From Actinomycetes bacterium (GTDB taxonomy: Bacteria; Actinomycetota; Acidimicrobiia; Acidimicrobiales; Acidimicrobiaceae): a DNA stretch of 64,000 nt. The notes below the pieces were generated by a model, which saw only the letters and a program-made list of their open reading frames with translations, was not told where the DNA came from and searched no databases. The stretch covers positions 17,575 to 81,574 of the forward strand of contig JAJYNL010000106.1 of assembly GCA_021786375.1 (NCBI GenBank), read 5' to 3'. A program made the position numbers and the translations under genes. Every line of letters starts with the position of its first letter. The stretch's first letter is position 1. Below are positions 44,827 through 54,568 of this stretch, piece by piece.

Positions 44827-45180
44827 ATGGTCGGTCTGGCGGTGCGCAGCGTGCTGGGGCAGTACGCCACTTTCTCAGGAAGGGCAAGCAGGGCCGAGTA
44901 CTGGTGGTACACCCTCGCCTCGCTGCTCGCGCTGGCCGCGATCGACTATCTGCTTGGCGGGAGCCGTCTCGGGGCCGTCCTGATTCTCCTGCTGGATCTG
45001 GCGCTCATAGTTCCCGGGCTGGCCGTGACAGTCCGGAGGCTGCACGACACGGGCCGCAGCGGCGGGTGGATTTTCTTCAACCTCGTGCCTCTGGTGGGGT
45101 GGATCGTCGTCCTGGTCATGCTGGCCTCGCGTGGGGAAGCGGGGGACAACCGTTATGGCGCCCCCCATCCGCTCACCTGA
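44827..45180 (+). CDS. DUF805 membrane protein
   Basis: A 117-residue protein with the DUF805 hallmarks: an N-terminal YATFSGRASRAEYWWYTL, a membrane segment, then RRLHDTGRSGGWIFFNLVPLVGWIV and NRYG at the end. Three to four membrane helices are expected. The ATG at 44827 follows GGAGGTGGGT. Its function is unknown in general. It is convergent with the aminotransferase gene (9 bases between ends). Confidence 0.88.
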   Translation: MVGLAVRSVLGQYATFSGRASRAEYWWYTLASLLALAAIDYLLGGSRLGAVLILLLDLALIVPGLAVTVRRLHDTGRSGGWIFFNLVPLVGWIVVLVMLASRGEAGDNRYGAPHPLT

Positions 45181-45189
45181 GGGTCGCAG

Positions 45190-46404
45190 CTATCCGGCCT
45201 GCTCGACCAGCTTGGCGACGCGCTTGATGCCCTCTTCGATGTCAGCATCCGAGAGCGCATAGGAAAGCCTGAAAAAGCCCGGCGTTCCGAATGCCTCGCC
45301 CGGGACAACCGCGACCTTGGCCTGATCGAGGATGACTGCCGCCAGTTCGCTGGAGTTGGTCGGCCTGGTGCCCGAGTAGTCGCGCGCCACAAGCCCGCCC
45401 ACTTCGGGATAGGTATAGAAGGCACCTTCGGGCATGGGGCAGACCACTCCGGGTATGTCGCGAAGTAGCGATACGATCAGCCGGCGCCGGCGGTCGAAGG
45501 CTAGGCGCATCACCTCCACCTCGGACTGGTCGCCGGTGAGTGCGGCGATGACCGCGCGCTGGGCGATGTTGTTTACGTTGGAAGTGCTTTGAGATTGCAG
45601 GTTGATGGCTCCGGTGACCACGTCTTTTGGCCCGACCATCCAGCCAACCCGCCATCCGGTCATGGCATAGGTCTTGGCGACGCCGTTGACGATCACCGTG
45701 TAATCCATACCGCGGGGGTCCACGGTGGCGATCGAGGTGGAGGCGGCTTCGTCGTAGACCAGGTGCTCGTAGATCTCGTCGGCGAGGACCCAAAGGCCCT
45801 GCTCGGCCGCGAAGGCCGCGACGGCCTCCGTCTCGGCACGGCTGTAGACCGCTCCCGTCGGGTTGGAGGGCGAAACGAAGAGCAACACCTTGGTGCGGGG
45901 GCTCAAGTGGCGTTCGAAGTCGGCCGGGGAGACCTTGTATCCGGAGGAGACGGAGGAGGGCACGAAGACCGGGACCCCTCCGGCCAGGCGAATGGCCTCG
46001 GGATAGGTGGTCCAGTATGGCTCGGGTACGAGGACTTCGTCCCCGGGGTCAAGCAGCGTCGCGAAAGCGTTGTAAATGGCGTGCTTCCCGCCATTGGTCA
46101 CCAGGACCTGGGAAGGCTCGATTGCCAGGCCGGAGTCGCGCAATGTCTTTGCGGCTATCGCCTCGCGCAACTCGGGAAGGCCGGCGGTGGGGGTGTAGCG
46201 GTGGTTCTTGGGATCGGCGCATGCCCTGGCAGCGGCCTCTACGATGAAGGGTGGAGTTGGGAAGTCAGGCTCCCCCGCGCCGAAACCGATGACGTCGACT
46301 CCCGCCGCTTTCAGGGCCTTTGCCTTCGCATCGATGGCAAGAGTCGCAGACTCAGCGACGGACGCCACGCGGGCGGAGATGCGCACCCTGCTCTCTGTGG
46401 TCAC
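45190..46404 (-). CDS. Class I/II aminotransferase (AspC-like)
   Basis: A 404-residue PLP-dependent aminotransferase of fold type I. Signature elements are [49 protein letters not shown], the aspartate in [12 protein letters not shown] and the PLP lysine in [16 protein letters not shown]. This is the subfamily of aspartate/alanine/glutamate transaminases. The start is a GTG at 46404 with AGGAGG five bases upstream; the longer frame to 46518 lies antisense to serC. Its start is only 28 bases from the serC start in the opposite direction. Confidence 0.9.
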   Translation of the reverse strand: MTTESRVRISARVASVAESATLAIDAKAKALKAAGVDVIGFGAGEPDFPTPPFIVEAAARACADPKNHRYTPTAGLPELREAIAAKTLRDSGLAIEPSQVLVTNGGKHAIYNAFATLLDPGDEVLVPEPYWTTYPEAIRLAGGVPVFVPSSVSSGYKVSPADFERHLSPRTKVLLFVSPSNPTGAVYSRAETEAVAAFAAEQGLWVLADEIYEHLVYDEAASTSIATVDPRGMDYTVIVNGVAKTYAMTGWRVGWMVGPKDVVTGAINLQSQSTSNVNNIAQRAVIAALTGDQSEVEVMRLAFDRRRRLIVSLLRDIPGVVCPMPEGAFYTYPEVGGLVARDYSGTRPTNSSELAAVILDQAKVAVVPGEAFGTPGFFRLSYALSDADIEEGIKRVAKLVEQAG

Positions 46405-46432
46405 CGGAACCTCCTGAACTGAAACGGCTGAA

Positions 46433-47563
46433 ATGAGCGACAACAAAGTCAACAGCAACATCGTAATCCCCGCCGAGCTCCTCCCCCGAGACGGCCGTTT
46501 CGGCTCCGGGCCTTCCAAGGTTCGCCAGGAGGCGGTCGATGCGCTGGCCGGCCATTGGCAGGACTACCTGGGGACCTCTCACCGGCAGAAGACAGTCAAG
46601 TCCGTGGTGGGTTCGCTCAGGCGCGGACTCTCAGAGCTCTTTTCATTGCCAGAAGGTTATGAGATCGTGCTGGCCAACGGAGGCGCCAGCTACTTCTGGG
46701 ATACGGCCGTCTTCTCGCTCATAGCGCGCAAGAGCCAGCACCTCTCCTTCGGCGAGTTCTCCTCCAAGTTCGCGGCCTCCGCCAAGAAGGCCCCCTTCAT
46801 TGAGGATCCACAGATCATCCTCTCCGAGCCGGGTTCACACCCACTGCCGGAGGCGAACGAGGAGATCGACCTTTACGCCCTGACCCATAACGAGACCTCC
46901 ACCGGTGTCGCAATGGAGATTCTCCGTCCTGATGGCACAGCTGGCCTGGTGGCGGTGGACGCCACCAGCGGCGCAGGTGGCCTGATGGTGGATCCCACGC
47001 AGTTCGACTGCTACTACTTTTCCCCCCAGAAGGCGTTCTCTTCCGACGGAGGCCTTTGGGTGGCGGCAATGTCCCCGGCGGCGATCGAGCGCGCTCGTTC
47101 CGTAGCCTCTTCCGGCCGGTACATCCCTCCGGCGCTCGACCTGGTCACCGCCATTGACAACTCTCTCCAGGACCAGACCTACAACACGCCGGCGCTCGCG
47201 ACGATCTTCCTGATGAACGAGCAGGTCTCCTGGATGCTTGCTAACGGCGGCCTTGCCTTCTCGGCCGGGCGAAGCGAGCGCTCGTCGTCCACCGTCTACT
47301 CCTGGGCGGAGTCCTCGAAGTTCGCGACGCCTTTCGTGAGGGATCCCGCCATGCGCTCAAAAGTGGTGACGACCATCGACTTCTCCGACGAAATCGACGC
47401 CAAGGTCGTGGCCGGCACCCTGCGCGCCAACGGCGTGGTCGACACCGAGCCGTACCGGAAGCTTGGCCGCAACCAGCTGCGCATCGCCGTCTTTCCCTCA
47501 GTTGACCCGGAAGACGTTGAGAAGCTGGTGGCCGCGATCGACTACGTGGTCGAGCGCCTGTAG
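46433..47563 (+). CDS. serC: Phosphoserine aminotransferase SerC
   Basis: SerC converts 3-phosphohydroxypyruvate to phosphoserine with glutamate. This 376-residue protein matches the actinobacterial type: [20 protein letters not shown]-like [22 protein letters not shown], the PLP lysine in [16 protein letters not shown], and the C-terminal [20 protein letters not shown]. The start codon is 28 bases from the divergent aminotransferase start; no strong ribosome site is present. The EamA gene begins at its stop codon. Confidence 0.94.
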   Translation: MSDNKVNSNIVIPAELLPRDGRFGSGPSKVRQEAVDALAGHWQDYLGTSHRQKTVKSVVGSLRRGLSELFSLPEGYEIVLANGGASYFWDTAVFSLIARKSQHLSFGEFSSKFAASAKKAPFIEDPQIILSEPGSHPLPEANEEIDLYALTHNETSTGVAMEILRPDGTAGLVAVDATSGAGGLMVDPTQFDCYYFSPQKAFSSDGGLWVAAMSPAAIERARSVASSGRYIPPALDLVTAIDNSLQDQTYNTPALATIFLMNEQVSWMLANGGLAFSAGRSERSSSTVYSWAESSKFATPFVRDPAMRSKVVTTIDFSDEIDAKVVAGTLRANGVVDTEPYRKLGRNQLRIAVFPSVDPEDVEKLVAAIDYVVERL

Positions 47564-48489
47564 TGCGCCTTGACGCACGCATCGAGCTGGTCCTGCTCGG
47601 CGTGCTCTGGGGAATCTCATACCTGCTGATCGCCATCGGGCTGGAAAGCTTCAGCCCGGCGGTGGTCGTCTTGGTGCGGACCGTGGCCGGAACCGCGGTT
47701 CTGGCTGCAGCCGTCCTTGCTGATCCACAAGCAAGGCGCGACATGCGGAGCTACGGCGCCTATCTCAAGTACCTGCCCGGCCAAGCGCTGGTGGCCTCGA
47801 CCGTGCCGTACCTGCTTATATCCTGGGGGGAGACGCGGACCTCGGTTGCCACCGCCGGCATGCTGAACGCCGCCACCCCTCTCTTCACCTTCATCTTCGC
47901 CCGAATCTTCATCGCCGAGGAGAGGGACTCCTTTTTCAAGGTGCTGGGACTGGTCTTCGGCTTCGTGGGCGTCGCCCTGATTCTCGAGCCCTGGAGCAGC
48001 CGGCCAGGCGCACACGGCGAGCTGGTCGGAAGCCTGGTGGTGCTGTCGGCGTCAGCTTTCTACGGCTACGGATTCGTATTCACCAGGAAATACCTCGGGC
48101 ATCGTTCGGGGTCGGCAAAGGTCGCCGCCCTTGGCCAGATCGCCTTCGCGGCTGTGCTCGCCGTCCCGTTCGTACCCGTCTTCCACGCGCCGGCCAAACG
48201 CGGTTCGCTCTTGGTGGCGTTGACCGCCGTGCTCATGCTCGGGGCGGTGCAGACCGGCCTGGCGACTCTGATGTACCACCGCGTAGTGCGCTCGCTAGGA
48301 GCAACCGCCTCCTCCGTTGTCACCTACGTGATCCCGGTTGTGGCGGTGATTACCGGAGTGCTCTTTGCCGGCGACAAGCTCGGTGCCAGTTTCATCGCCG
48401 GCGCGGCGATCGTCTTTGCGTCCGTCTACCTCGTGATGCGACAGCCCAGGGCTATGCCTGCGGCAGAGAGGGAAGCCACGGCATCCTAG
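47563..48489 (+). CDS. EamA/DMT-family transporter
   Basis: A 308-residue protein with ten membrane helices in two EamA repeats; the first has LLGVLWGISYLLIAIGLESFSPAVVVLVR and GETRTSVATAGMLNAATPLFTFIFA, the second GLATLMYHRVVRSLGATASSVVTYVIPVVAVITGVLFAGD. Such proteins export metabolites such as amino acids or purines. The GTG start shares a base with the serC stop (TAGTG). The neighbourhood suggests amino-acid export but no substrate is proven. The 3' end overlaps leuD by 38 bases in convergent orientation. Confidence 0.9.
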   Translation: MRLDARIELVLLGVLWGISYLLIAIGLESFSPAVVVLVRTVAGTAVLAAAVLADPQARRDMRSYGAYLKYLPGQALVASTVPYLLISWGETRTSVATAGMLNAATPLFTFIFARIFIAEERDSFFKVLGLVFGFVGVALILEPWSSRPGAHGELVGSLVVLSASAFYGYGFVFTRKYLGHRSGSAKVAALGQIAFAAVLAVPFVPVFHAPAKRGSLLVALTAVLMLGAVQTGLATLMYHRVVRSLGATASSVVTYVIPVVAVITGVLFAGDKLGASFIAGAAIVFASVYLVMRQPRAMPAAEREATAS

Positions 48490-49051
48490 CCGACTCGTAG
48501 GCGTCGATGTCGGCCGCGTGGCGCAGTGAGAGGCCGATGTCGTCGAGCCCTTCGATCAGACGGTAGCGCGTGAACTCATTCATGGGGAACTCCACGTCCA
48601 CCGCGGCGGCCGGGCAGCTCAGGCGCAGCCCTTGGACGTCGACGGAAATTTCGATGGAGGGGTCCTCTTTGATGGCTGCTTGCAGCGCATTGACGGCATC
48701 AAGCGGGGCCACCACCGGCACGAGGCCCGCCTTGGTGGAGTTGTTGTAGAAGATGTCTCCGAACTTGGGGGAGACAACCGCCTTGAAGCCGTAGTCCACC
48801 AGGGCCCACACCGCGTGCTCGCGGGAGGATCCGGTGCCAAAATTGGGTCCCGCCACCAGGATGCTCGCACCCGAATAGGCGTCATCGTTGAGCACGAAGG
48901 ACGGGTCCTCGCGCCATTGTTGGAACAGACCGTCGCCGAACCCGGTGCGCTCGACGCGCTTCAGCCAGTCCGACGGGATGATCTGGTCGGTGTCGACGTC
49001 GCTTCGCTCGAGCGCCACGCCTCGGCCGGTTATCTTGGTGATCTTTTCCAT
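48452..49051 (-). CDS. leuD: 3-isopropylmalate dehydratase small subunit LeuD
   Basis: LeuD with LeuC isomerises 2-isopropylmalate (or citramalate) to the 3-isomer. The 199-residue protein shows DVDTDQIIPSDWLKRVERTGFG, GPNFGTGSSREHAVWAL, IFYNNSTKAGLVPV. The ATG at 49051 begins the conserved KITGRGVALERSDVDTDQ region; no obvious ribosome site is visible and the frame reads through upstream. It is 29 bases downstream of leuC and shares an operon. Confidence 0.95.
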   Translation of the reverse strand: MEKITKITGRGVALERSDVDTDQIIPSDWLKRVERTGFGDGLFQQWREDPSFVLNDDAYSGASILVAGPNFGTGSSREHAVWALVDYGFKAVVSPKFGDIFYNNSTKAGLVPVVAPLDAVNALQAAIKEDPSIEISVDVQGLRLSCPAAAVDVEFPMNEFTRYRLIEGLDDIGLSLRHAADIDAYESARMPWLPSLPQA

Positions 49052-49080
49052 TGCTTCGTGCTCTTTTCTGGAGTGCTCGG

Positions 49081-50481
49081 CTAGAGGTCCGCTGGGGTTG
49101 CGAAGTGCCCGGCTACCGCGGTGGCCGCCGCAACCTCGGGAGACACGAGGTGCGTCCTGCCTCCCTTGCCTTGCCGCCCTTCGAAGTTCCGGTTGGAGGT
49201 GGAGGCGCAGCGCTCGCCGGGCTTGAGAGTGTCGGGGTTCATGCCCAGGCACATGGAGCATCCCGGCTGGCGCCACTCGAACCCCGCTTCGGTGAAGATC
49301 CGATCGAGGCCCTCCTCCTCGGCCTGCGCTTTGATCAGGCCGGATCCGGGGACCACCAGGGCCCGAAGGCCGGCGCGAACCTTTCGCCCCTCCAGAACCA
49401 TGGCTGCTGCCCTCAAATCCTCTATGCGCGAGTTCGTGCAGGAGCCGATGAAGACGGTGTCCACTTCCACGTCTGCAAGGCGGGTGCCGGCCTCGAGCCC
49501 CATGTAGGTGAGCGCACGCCTGGCGGCCTCCCGCGACGCGGCGTCCTCGAAGCCAGCGGGGTCGGGAATTGAGGAGGTGATCGGCGCCACCTGTGCGGGG
49601 TTGGTGCCCCAGGAGACATAGGGGACGAGCGCGGAGGCATCTATGTGCACAACCTTGTCGAAGGCCGCGTCCTCGTCGGTTGCCAGGGAACGCCAGTAAC
49701 GCTTTGCCTCCTCGAGCGCCTCACCCTTAGGCGCGTAAGGCCGCCCTTCGATGTATGCGAAAGTGGTCTCGTCCGGGGCGATCATGCCGGCGCGCGCGCC
49801 TGCCTCGATACTCATGTTGCAGATGGTCATCCTGGCTTCCATCGAAAGCTTGCGTATGGCCTCGCCCCGATACTCGATGACGTAGCCGATTCCGCCACCG
49901 GTGCCGATCTGGCCGATAATCGCCAGAATCAGGTCCTTGGCGGTTACGCCCGGCGGCAGGTCGCCGTCAACCTCGACGGCCATGGTTCCCGGGCGGACCT
50001 GCGGAAGTGTCTGGGTAGCGAGAACGTGTTCGACCTCGGACGTTCCGATTCCGAAGGCCAAGGCGCCGAAAGCTCCGTGGGTCGCGGTGTGGCTGTCGCC
50101 GCAGACGATGGTCATTCCGGGGAGGGTGAGGCCCTTCTCGGGGCCGATCACGTGCACGATTCCCTGGTTGCGGCTTCCCATCGGATAGAGGGTTATGCCG
50201 AACTCGGCACAGTTGGCCGCGAGAACCTCGAGTTGCTTCCGGGAGATGGGGTCGGCGACCGGCTTGTCGATGTCCATAGTGGGGACGTTGTGGTCCGCGG
50301 TGGCAACCGTCAGGTCGGGCCGGCGTACTCGGCGCCCGGCCATGCGCAAGCCGTCGAAAGCCTGCGGAGAGGTTACCTCGTGCACCAGGTGCATGTCGAT
50401 GAAAAGGAGATCCGGCTCTCCGTCGCCGTGGTGGGCCACGTGGGCATCCCACACCTTCTCACTCAGGGTCCTGCCTGCCAT
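49081..50481 (-). CDS. leuC: 3-isopropylmalate dehydratase large subunit LeuC
   Basis: LeuC is the aconitase-like 4Fe-4S subunit. This 466-residue protein has [66 protein letters not shown], the cluster cysteines in [13 protein letters not shown] and [12 protein letters not shown]. The start at 50481 has CCGAGGAGTAGGC directly upstream. It leads the leuC–leuD operon. The 183-base upstream gap to greA has a TTCTC-TTT-GAGAA palindrome (50540-50552) of unknown role. Confidence 0.96.
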   Translation of the reverse strand: MAGRTLSEKVWDAHVAHHGDGEPDLLFIDMHLVHEVTSPQAFDGLRMAGRRVRRPDLTVATADHNVPTMDIDKPVADPISRKQLEVLAANCAEFGITLYPMGSRNQGIVHVIGPEKGLTLPGMTIVCGDSHTATHGAFGALAFGIGTSEVEHVLATQTLPQVRPGTMAVEVDGDLPPGVTAKDLILAIIGQIGTGGGIGYVIEYRGEAIRKLSMEARMTICNMSIEAGARAGMIAPDETTFAYIEGRPYAPKGEALEEAKRYWRSLATDEDAAFDKVVHIDASALVPYVSWGTNPAQVAPITSSIPDPAGFEDAASREAARRALTYMGLEAGTRLADVEVDTVFIGSCTNSRIEDLRAAAMVLEGRKVRAGLRALVVPGSGLIKAQAEEEGLDRIFTEAGFEWRQPGCSMCLGMNPDTLKPGERCASTSNRNFEGRQGKGGRTHLVSPEVAAATAVAGHFATPADL

Positions 50482-50663
50482 GCCTACTCCTCGGTGTCGG
50501 GGCGGCCGCACGATTCCGCGAGGGCGAACGGGGCCGTATTTCTCTTTGAGAATAGTTTCGCTGGAGCCACAAGCGCCCCCATTCTGTACGAGATTGCATA
50601 CAAGATGGCGCCTGAAGGCCCGGCGCAACACCCAGTGGAGGCCCCAGCGACTATCCTGGGGGT

Positions 50664-51128
50664 GTGGCAGAGACACTCACCAGACAAGCTTACGACCGTC
50701 TCGTGGAGGAACTCGAGGAGCTCACAACGCGCGGCCGCATAGAGATTGCCAAGGTGATCGAGGCGGCGCGTGCCCTCGGGGACCTCAGCGAGAACGGCGA
50801 TTACCACGCCGCCAAGGACACCCAGGGCAAGATGGAGGCCCGCATCCGCCAGATCCAAGCAATTCTCCGCGACGCGATCGTGGTGGATGAGGTATCCGTC
50901 TTCGACGAAGTCTCGGTCGGCTGCACTGTTACCCTGCGCTACATGGGCGACGAAGACCTCGAGAAGTACTTCTTCGGCTCCATCGAGGAGAAGCGCCCCG
51001 GGCTGGCCTCACTCTCGCCCTCGAGCCCGCTCGGCCAGGCACTGGTCGGCCGCAAGGCCGGATCGATCGTCGCCTACCAGGCCCCGGGTGGGATGCTCGA
51101 GGTGGAGATAGTTTCGGTCGGCTCTTAG
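50664..51128 (+). CDS. greA: Transcription elongation factor GreA
   Basis: GreA rescues backtracked RNA polymerase by stimulating transcript cleavage. The 154-residue protein has the N-terminal coiled coil with [16 protein letters not shown] and the acidic tip [16 protein letters not shown], and the C-terminal FKBP-like domain with [22 protein letters not shown]. The GTG at 50664 is the probable start; a second GTG is two bases earlier in another frame. It is divergent from leuC. Confidence 0.93.
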   Translation: MAETLTRQAYDRLVEELEELTTRGRIEIAKVIEAARALGDLSENGDYHAAKDTQGKMEARIRQIQAILRDAIVVDEVSVFDEVSVGCTVTLRYMGDEDLEKYFFGSIEEKRPGLASLSPSSPLGQALVGRKAGSIVAYQAPGGMLEVEIVSVGS

Positions 51129-51285
51129 CCTTCGCCTGACGCCTGCTTCCAGGATCCTCCTTCGCGATGGCCTTTCCGGGCCGCGAGAATTAACTATCAT
51201 TGGCAAAGGAAGTCGTGGTCAAGGTTGGGTTGCGGCGTTGCTTCGCCTTTCCCATTCTGAATCACTTGAGCGATCCGGGCAGGTC

Positions 51286-51303
51286 CGACCGGCCAACCGG
51301 TCG
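51286..51303. promoter_or_regulatory. Perfect palindromic candidate operator
   Basis: CGACCGG-CCAA-CCGGTCG, a perfect 7-base inverted repeat, lies 30 bases before the SDR start codon. A second small palindrome, TACC-GGAA-GGTA, follows at once. The symmetry and position fit a TetR-type operator for the three-gene operon. No regulator gene is adjacent. Confidence 0.55.
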
Positions 51304-51333
51304 CTCGTTACCGGAAGGTACAGGAAAGCCAAG

Positions 51334-52095
51334 ATGGATCTCCAGCTAAGTGGCAAGTCGGCTCTGGTCACCGGAGGCACCAGGGGCATTGGGAGGGCGA
51401 TCGTCGAGACGCTTCTCGAGGAGGGCGCCAAGGTATCCTTTTGCGCGCGCAACCAGGACGAGGTTCGCCGCACTGAGAAGGACCTTGCTGGCAGATGGCC
51501 CCCCGTCAGAGGCACGGTGCTTGACGTGGCCGATGGCGAGGGCGTGATTCGCTGGGTTGAGGAGTCGGCCGCCACCTTCGGGGGAATAGACATAGTCGTG
51601 AACAACGTCAGCGCCCTGGCCATTCCCGAGAGCGAGGAGAACTGGCAGACCTCGATCGCCGTCGACCTTATGGGCACGGTCCACGTCTGCAAGGCGGCGC
51701 TGCCCCACCTGGAGCGAAGCGGCTCACCTTCTATTATCAACATATCCAGCGTGTCCGGACGCGAGGTCGACTTTGCCGGAGGTCCTTACGGCACCGTGAA
51801 GTCGGCGATAATTGCCTATACGGCTCATCTTGCCTTCGCACATGCGGCAAAGGGGATACGCGCCAACACGGTCTCGCCTGGCAACACCTACTTCCCCGGC
51901 GGCGTCTGGGAGAGCATCGAGCAGGGCAATCCCGAACTCTTCAGGATGGCCATGGACCTCAATCCAACCGGCCGTATGGGATCGCCACAGGACACCGCCA
52001 ACGCTGTGGCGTTTCTGGCCAGCCCTCGCGCTGGAAGGATCTCGGGCACCAACCTGGTAGTGGACGGCGCTCTCACTCGCGGAATCCAGTTCTGA
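51334..52095 (+). CDS. SDR-family oxidoreductase
   Basis: A 253-residue short-chain dehydrogenase/reductase. The cofactor motif is GGTRGIGRA (TGxxxGIG), followed by NNVSALA, the active-site serine in INISSVSG, and Y-x3-K in PYGTVKSAII. The C-terminal GRMGSPQDTANAVAFLASPRAGRISG segment is typical. The ATG at 51334 has AGGAAAG upstream; the longer frame to 51238 lacks a ribosome site. It is the first gene of an operon with an FMN-dependent oxidase (1 base after) and a formamidase. The substrate is unknown. Confidence 0.9.
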   Translation: MDLQLSGKSALVTGGTRGIGRAIVETLLEEGAKVSFCARNQDEVRRTEKDLAGRWPPVRGTVLDVADGEGVIRWVEESAATFGGIDIVVNNVSALAIPESEENWQTSIAVDLMGTVHVCKAALPHLERSGSPSIINISSVSGREVDFAGGPYGTVKSAIIAYTAHLAFAHAAKGIRANTVSPGNTYFPGGVWESIEQGNPELFRMAMDLNPTGRMGSPQDTANAVAFLASPRAGRISGTNLVVDGALTRGIQF

Positions 52096-52096
52096 G

Positions 52097-53377
52097 ATGG
52101 CCGCCGACCGGGTACGAAACGCGGCGGAGTCCGAGAGTGGACCGTTGCCCCAGAACCCCTTCAAGCTCAGGCACGTACCCAAGTGGAACGACGTCTCCGA
52201 TTTCCTGAGCATCCGCGCCCCTCGCTTGGACTACTCTCGTGCACGTGTCGAGGCATGCGCTGACATCTGGGATTTGCGCAAGCTGGCGCGCAGGCGAACG
52301 CCACTGGCGGTTTTCGACTACGTAGACGGCTCGGCCGCGAGCGAGATCACCCTGGCACGCCAACGCGATCTCTACTCGCGGATCGAGTTCGAGCCCCGGG
52401 TTCTGGTTGATGTGGCCAACGTGAAAACCCGGACCACGATTCTTGGCGTCGAGAGCGACTGGCCTTTCGTCTTTGGCCCGACGGGCTTTACGCGCATGAT
52501 GAACCACGAGGGCGAAGTGGCGGTGGGCCGGGTGGCCGCTCGCCACGGAGTCCACTTCGCTCTCTCCACTCTCGGAACCACCTCCCCGGAGGAGCTGCGC
52601 CGGGCCGTTCCCGGCGGACGCAAGATGTTCCAGCTCTATATCTGGCGGGATCGGGCCTTCTCCCGCGAGCTTCTCGCGAGGGTCAAGGAGTCCGGATACG
52701 ATGCCCTGATCCTGACGGTGGATACGCCGGTGGCCGGACAGCGGCTGAGAGACGTACGCAACGGCTTTTCCATACCTCCGCGGCTAACCATTAAGACGCT
52801 CATGGACATGTCATTGCATCCTGCGTGGTGGTTCAACCTGCTCACCACGCCGCCGCTGGAGTTCGCTTCCCTATCCTCGACGGGGGGAACCGTGGCGGAA
52901 TTGATCGGCCAGGTTTTTGATCCGCAACTCACCATGGCCGACGTGGAGTGGCTCCGCTCGGAGTGGGACGGGCCGATTGTGATCAAGGGGGTGCAAAGCT
53001 CCTCGGACGCAGCGAGGGTCGCCGCTGCCGGAGCCGACGCCGTGCTTCTCTCCAACCATGGGGGCCGCCAGCTCGACCGCGCGCCGGTCCCGTTGGAGAT
53101 ACTCCCAGGGGTCCTGGAGGCGGTGCCCGAGAACGTCGAGGTTTTCATCGACGGCGGGGTAATGTCCGGTGGCGATATAGTTGCCGGGCTCTGTATGGGG
53201 GCCAAGGCGGTTTTCGTGGGTCGCGCGTACCTTTACGGGATTATGGCGGGCGGCGAGGCAGGTGTGGAGCAAACAATGAAGATCCTTGCCAAAGACATCA
53301 CCACGCAGATGGTGTTACTGGGAGTGGACGACGTCTCCAAACTCGATCGCTCGATGGTTAGAGTACGCGAGCGGTAA
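52097..53377 (+). CDS. lldD: FMN-dependent alpha-hydroxy-acid dehydrogenase (LldD-like)
   Basis: A 426-residue FMN-dependent alpha-hydroxy-acid dehydrogenase, probably an L-lactate dehydrogenase (quinone). Conserved segments are TPLAVFDYVDGSAASE, GPTGFTRMMNHEGE, FQLYIWRDR, VTVDTPVAGQRLRDVRNG, and the catalytic His/Arg in LLSNHGGRQLDRAPVP, then GRAYLYGIMAGGEAGV. The pattern follows the mycobacterial LldD2 protein, which oxidises L-lactate. The start follows the SDR stop by one base (TGAGATG), so it is co-translated. Formamidase is 40 bases downstream. Confidence 0.9.
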   Translation: MAADRVRNAAESESGPLPQNPFKLRHVPKWNDVSDFLSIRAPRLDYSRARVEACADIWDLRKLARRRTPLAVFDYVDGSAASEITLARQRDLYSRIEFEPRVLVDVANVKTRTTILGVESDWPFVFGPTGFTRMMNHEGEVAVGRVAARHGVHFALSTLGTTSPEELRRAVPGGRKMFQLYIWRDRAFSRELLARVKESGYDALILTVDTPVAGQRLRDVRNGFSIPPRLTIKTLMDMSLHPAWWFNLLTTPPLEFASLSSTGGTVAELIGQVFDPQLTMADVEWLRSEWDGPIVIKGVQSSSDAARVAAAGADAVLLSNHGGRQLDRAPVPLEILPGVLEAVPENVEVFIDGGVMSGGDIVAGLCMGAKAVFVGRAYLYGIMAGGEAGVEQTMKILAKDITTQMVLLGVDDVSKLDRSMVRVRER

Positions 53378-53417
53378 TGGTCGGCCAGGGCCCAAGGACA
53401 AACTGAAAGGTCACGAG

Positions 53418-54416
53418 ATGGACGTCATTGAGTTCAAGCCCAGCCGGGAGCAGCTGGTTTATACCTTCGGGGGCAATGCGCCGGCGTTGAAGGTTCGTCC
53501 GGGTGACCTGCTCAAGTTGTGGTCCGAGGATGCGTTCAACCACACGCTTCGCCAGAGCACCGACCTCTCCTCCCAGAAGGTCGACCTTCGCTACGTTAAT
53601 CCGCAGACCGGGCCGTTCTACGTGGAGGGGGCCGAGCCCGGTGACACTCTCGTACTGCACGTGGTCGACCTCAAGCCCGCCAGGGACTGGGGGGTCTCGG
53701 CCGCGATGCCGTTCTTTGGAGGGCTGACCTCCACCGATCGGACGGCGACCCTCCAGGATGCTCTCCCGGACACCACCTGGATTTACCACCTCGACCGGAG
53801 CCGCAACACCGTCGGGTTCCAGGCGCGTTTCGGGGACTTCTCGGTCGAGCTGCCGCTCGAGCCGATGCTGGGGACGGTCGGTGTCGCACCGCCTGCCGGC
53901 GAAGTGCGTACATCTTTGGTGCCCGAGCGATTCGGAGGCAATATGGACACTCCTGAGATGCGGGCGGGAGCCACCTGTTATTTGGGAGTAAATGTGGAGG
54001 GCGCTCTCTTTTCGGTCGGGGACGGGCACTATCGTCAAGGCGAAGGCGAGGCCTGTGGCACCGCAGTGGAGGGGGCTATGGACTCCACTATCCTCGTTGA
54101 GTTGATCAAGGGCGGTGGGCCGCTCTGGCCGAGGTTGGAGACGGACGACGCTCTTATGGTGGTCGGCTCATCCCGGCCAATGGAGGATTCCTGGCGCATC
54201 GCTCAGGTGGAGATGGTGCGCTGGTTCCAGGAGCTGTACGGCCTGCATCAGCTCGACGCCTATCAGCTTCTGTCGCAGATGACCGAGGTGCCGGTGGCAA
54301 ACGTTGTCGATACCAACTACAGCGTGGTCGTAAAGACGCGCAAGTCGTTGCTGCCCTCGGTCAACGTATACGACGGAATCCATGCGGAGCTTCGGCGGCG
54401 AGCGGCCGCGCTCTGA
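53418..54416 (+). CDS. Acetamidase/formamidase family protein
   Basis: A 332-residue FmdA/AmdA-type amidase that hydrolyses short amides to acid plus ammonia. Family features include GPFYVEGAEPGDTLVLHVVDL, FGGNMDTPEMRAGATCYLGVNVEGALFSVGDGHYRQGEGEACGTAVEG. The ATG is preceded by AAAGG. It is the third gene of the SDR–LldD–formamidase operon. The combination could degrade a nitrogenous hydroxy compound; this is an inference. Confidence 0.9.
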   Translation: MDVIEFKPSREQLVYTFGGNAPALKVRPGDLLKLWSEDAFNHTLRQSTDLSSQKVDLRYVNPQTGPFYVEGAEPGDTLVLHVVDLKPARDWGVSAAMPFFGGLTSTDRTATLQDALPDTTWIYHLDRSRNTVGFQARFGDFSVELPLEPMLGTVGVAPPAGEVRTSLVPERFGGNMDTPEMRAGATCYLGVNVEGALFSVGDGHYRQGEGEACGTAVEGAMDSTILVELIKGGGPLWPRLETDDALMVVGSSRPMEDSWRIAQVEMVRWFQELYGLHQLDAYQLLSQMTEVPVANVVDTNYSVVVKTRKSLLPSVNVYDGIHAELRRRAAAL

Positions 54417-54464
54417 CCTCCAGGACACCAGGGTGAGGGGCAATGGCGCCGCCGGGCCCGGGGC

Positions 54465-54473
54465 TGCTAATGT
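54465..54473 (+). promoter_or_regulatory. Extended -10 promoter for the leuB leader
   Basis: TGC-TAATGT (54465-54473) is an extended -10 (TGn plus TAATGT), about 10 bases from a likely transcription start near 54480. There is no convincing -35, as expected of extended -10 promoters. It would give a short leader containing the attenuator. Confidence 0.5.
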
Positions 54474-54502
54474 ATATCCAAATTGTCGCCGATTGGAGTG
54501 AC

Positions 54503-54565
54503 GTGTCAGCAGAACTGGCGCAGGCGCCCCTCGTGGACGCCACCCGAATCGTAATTATTATTTGA
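54503..54565 (+). CDS. Ile/Val-rich leader peptide of the leuB–ilvE–cimA operon
   Basis: A 20-residue ORF from GTG at 54503 to TGA at 54563-54565. It ends with Arg-Ile-Val-Ile-Ile-Ile-stop, five consecutive branched-chain codons (ATC GTA ATT ATT ATT). GGAG lies four bases before the GTG. An ATG at 54470 opens the same frame (31 residues) but has no ribosome site and may lie at the promoter. The peptide looks like an attenuation sensor; a stall at the Ile codons would sit on the first arm of the following hairpin. The ORF is too short to be a separate functional protein. Confidence 0.8.
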   Translation: MSAELAQAPLVDATRIVIII

Positions 54566-54568
54566 ACC

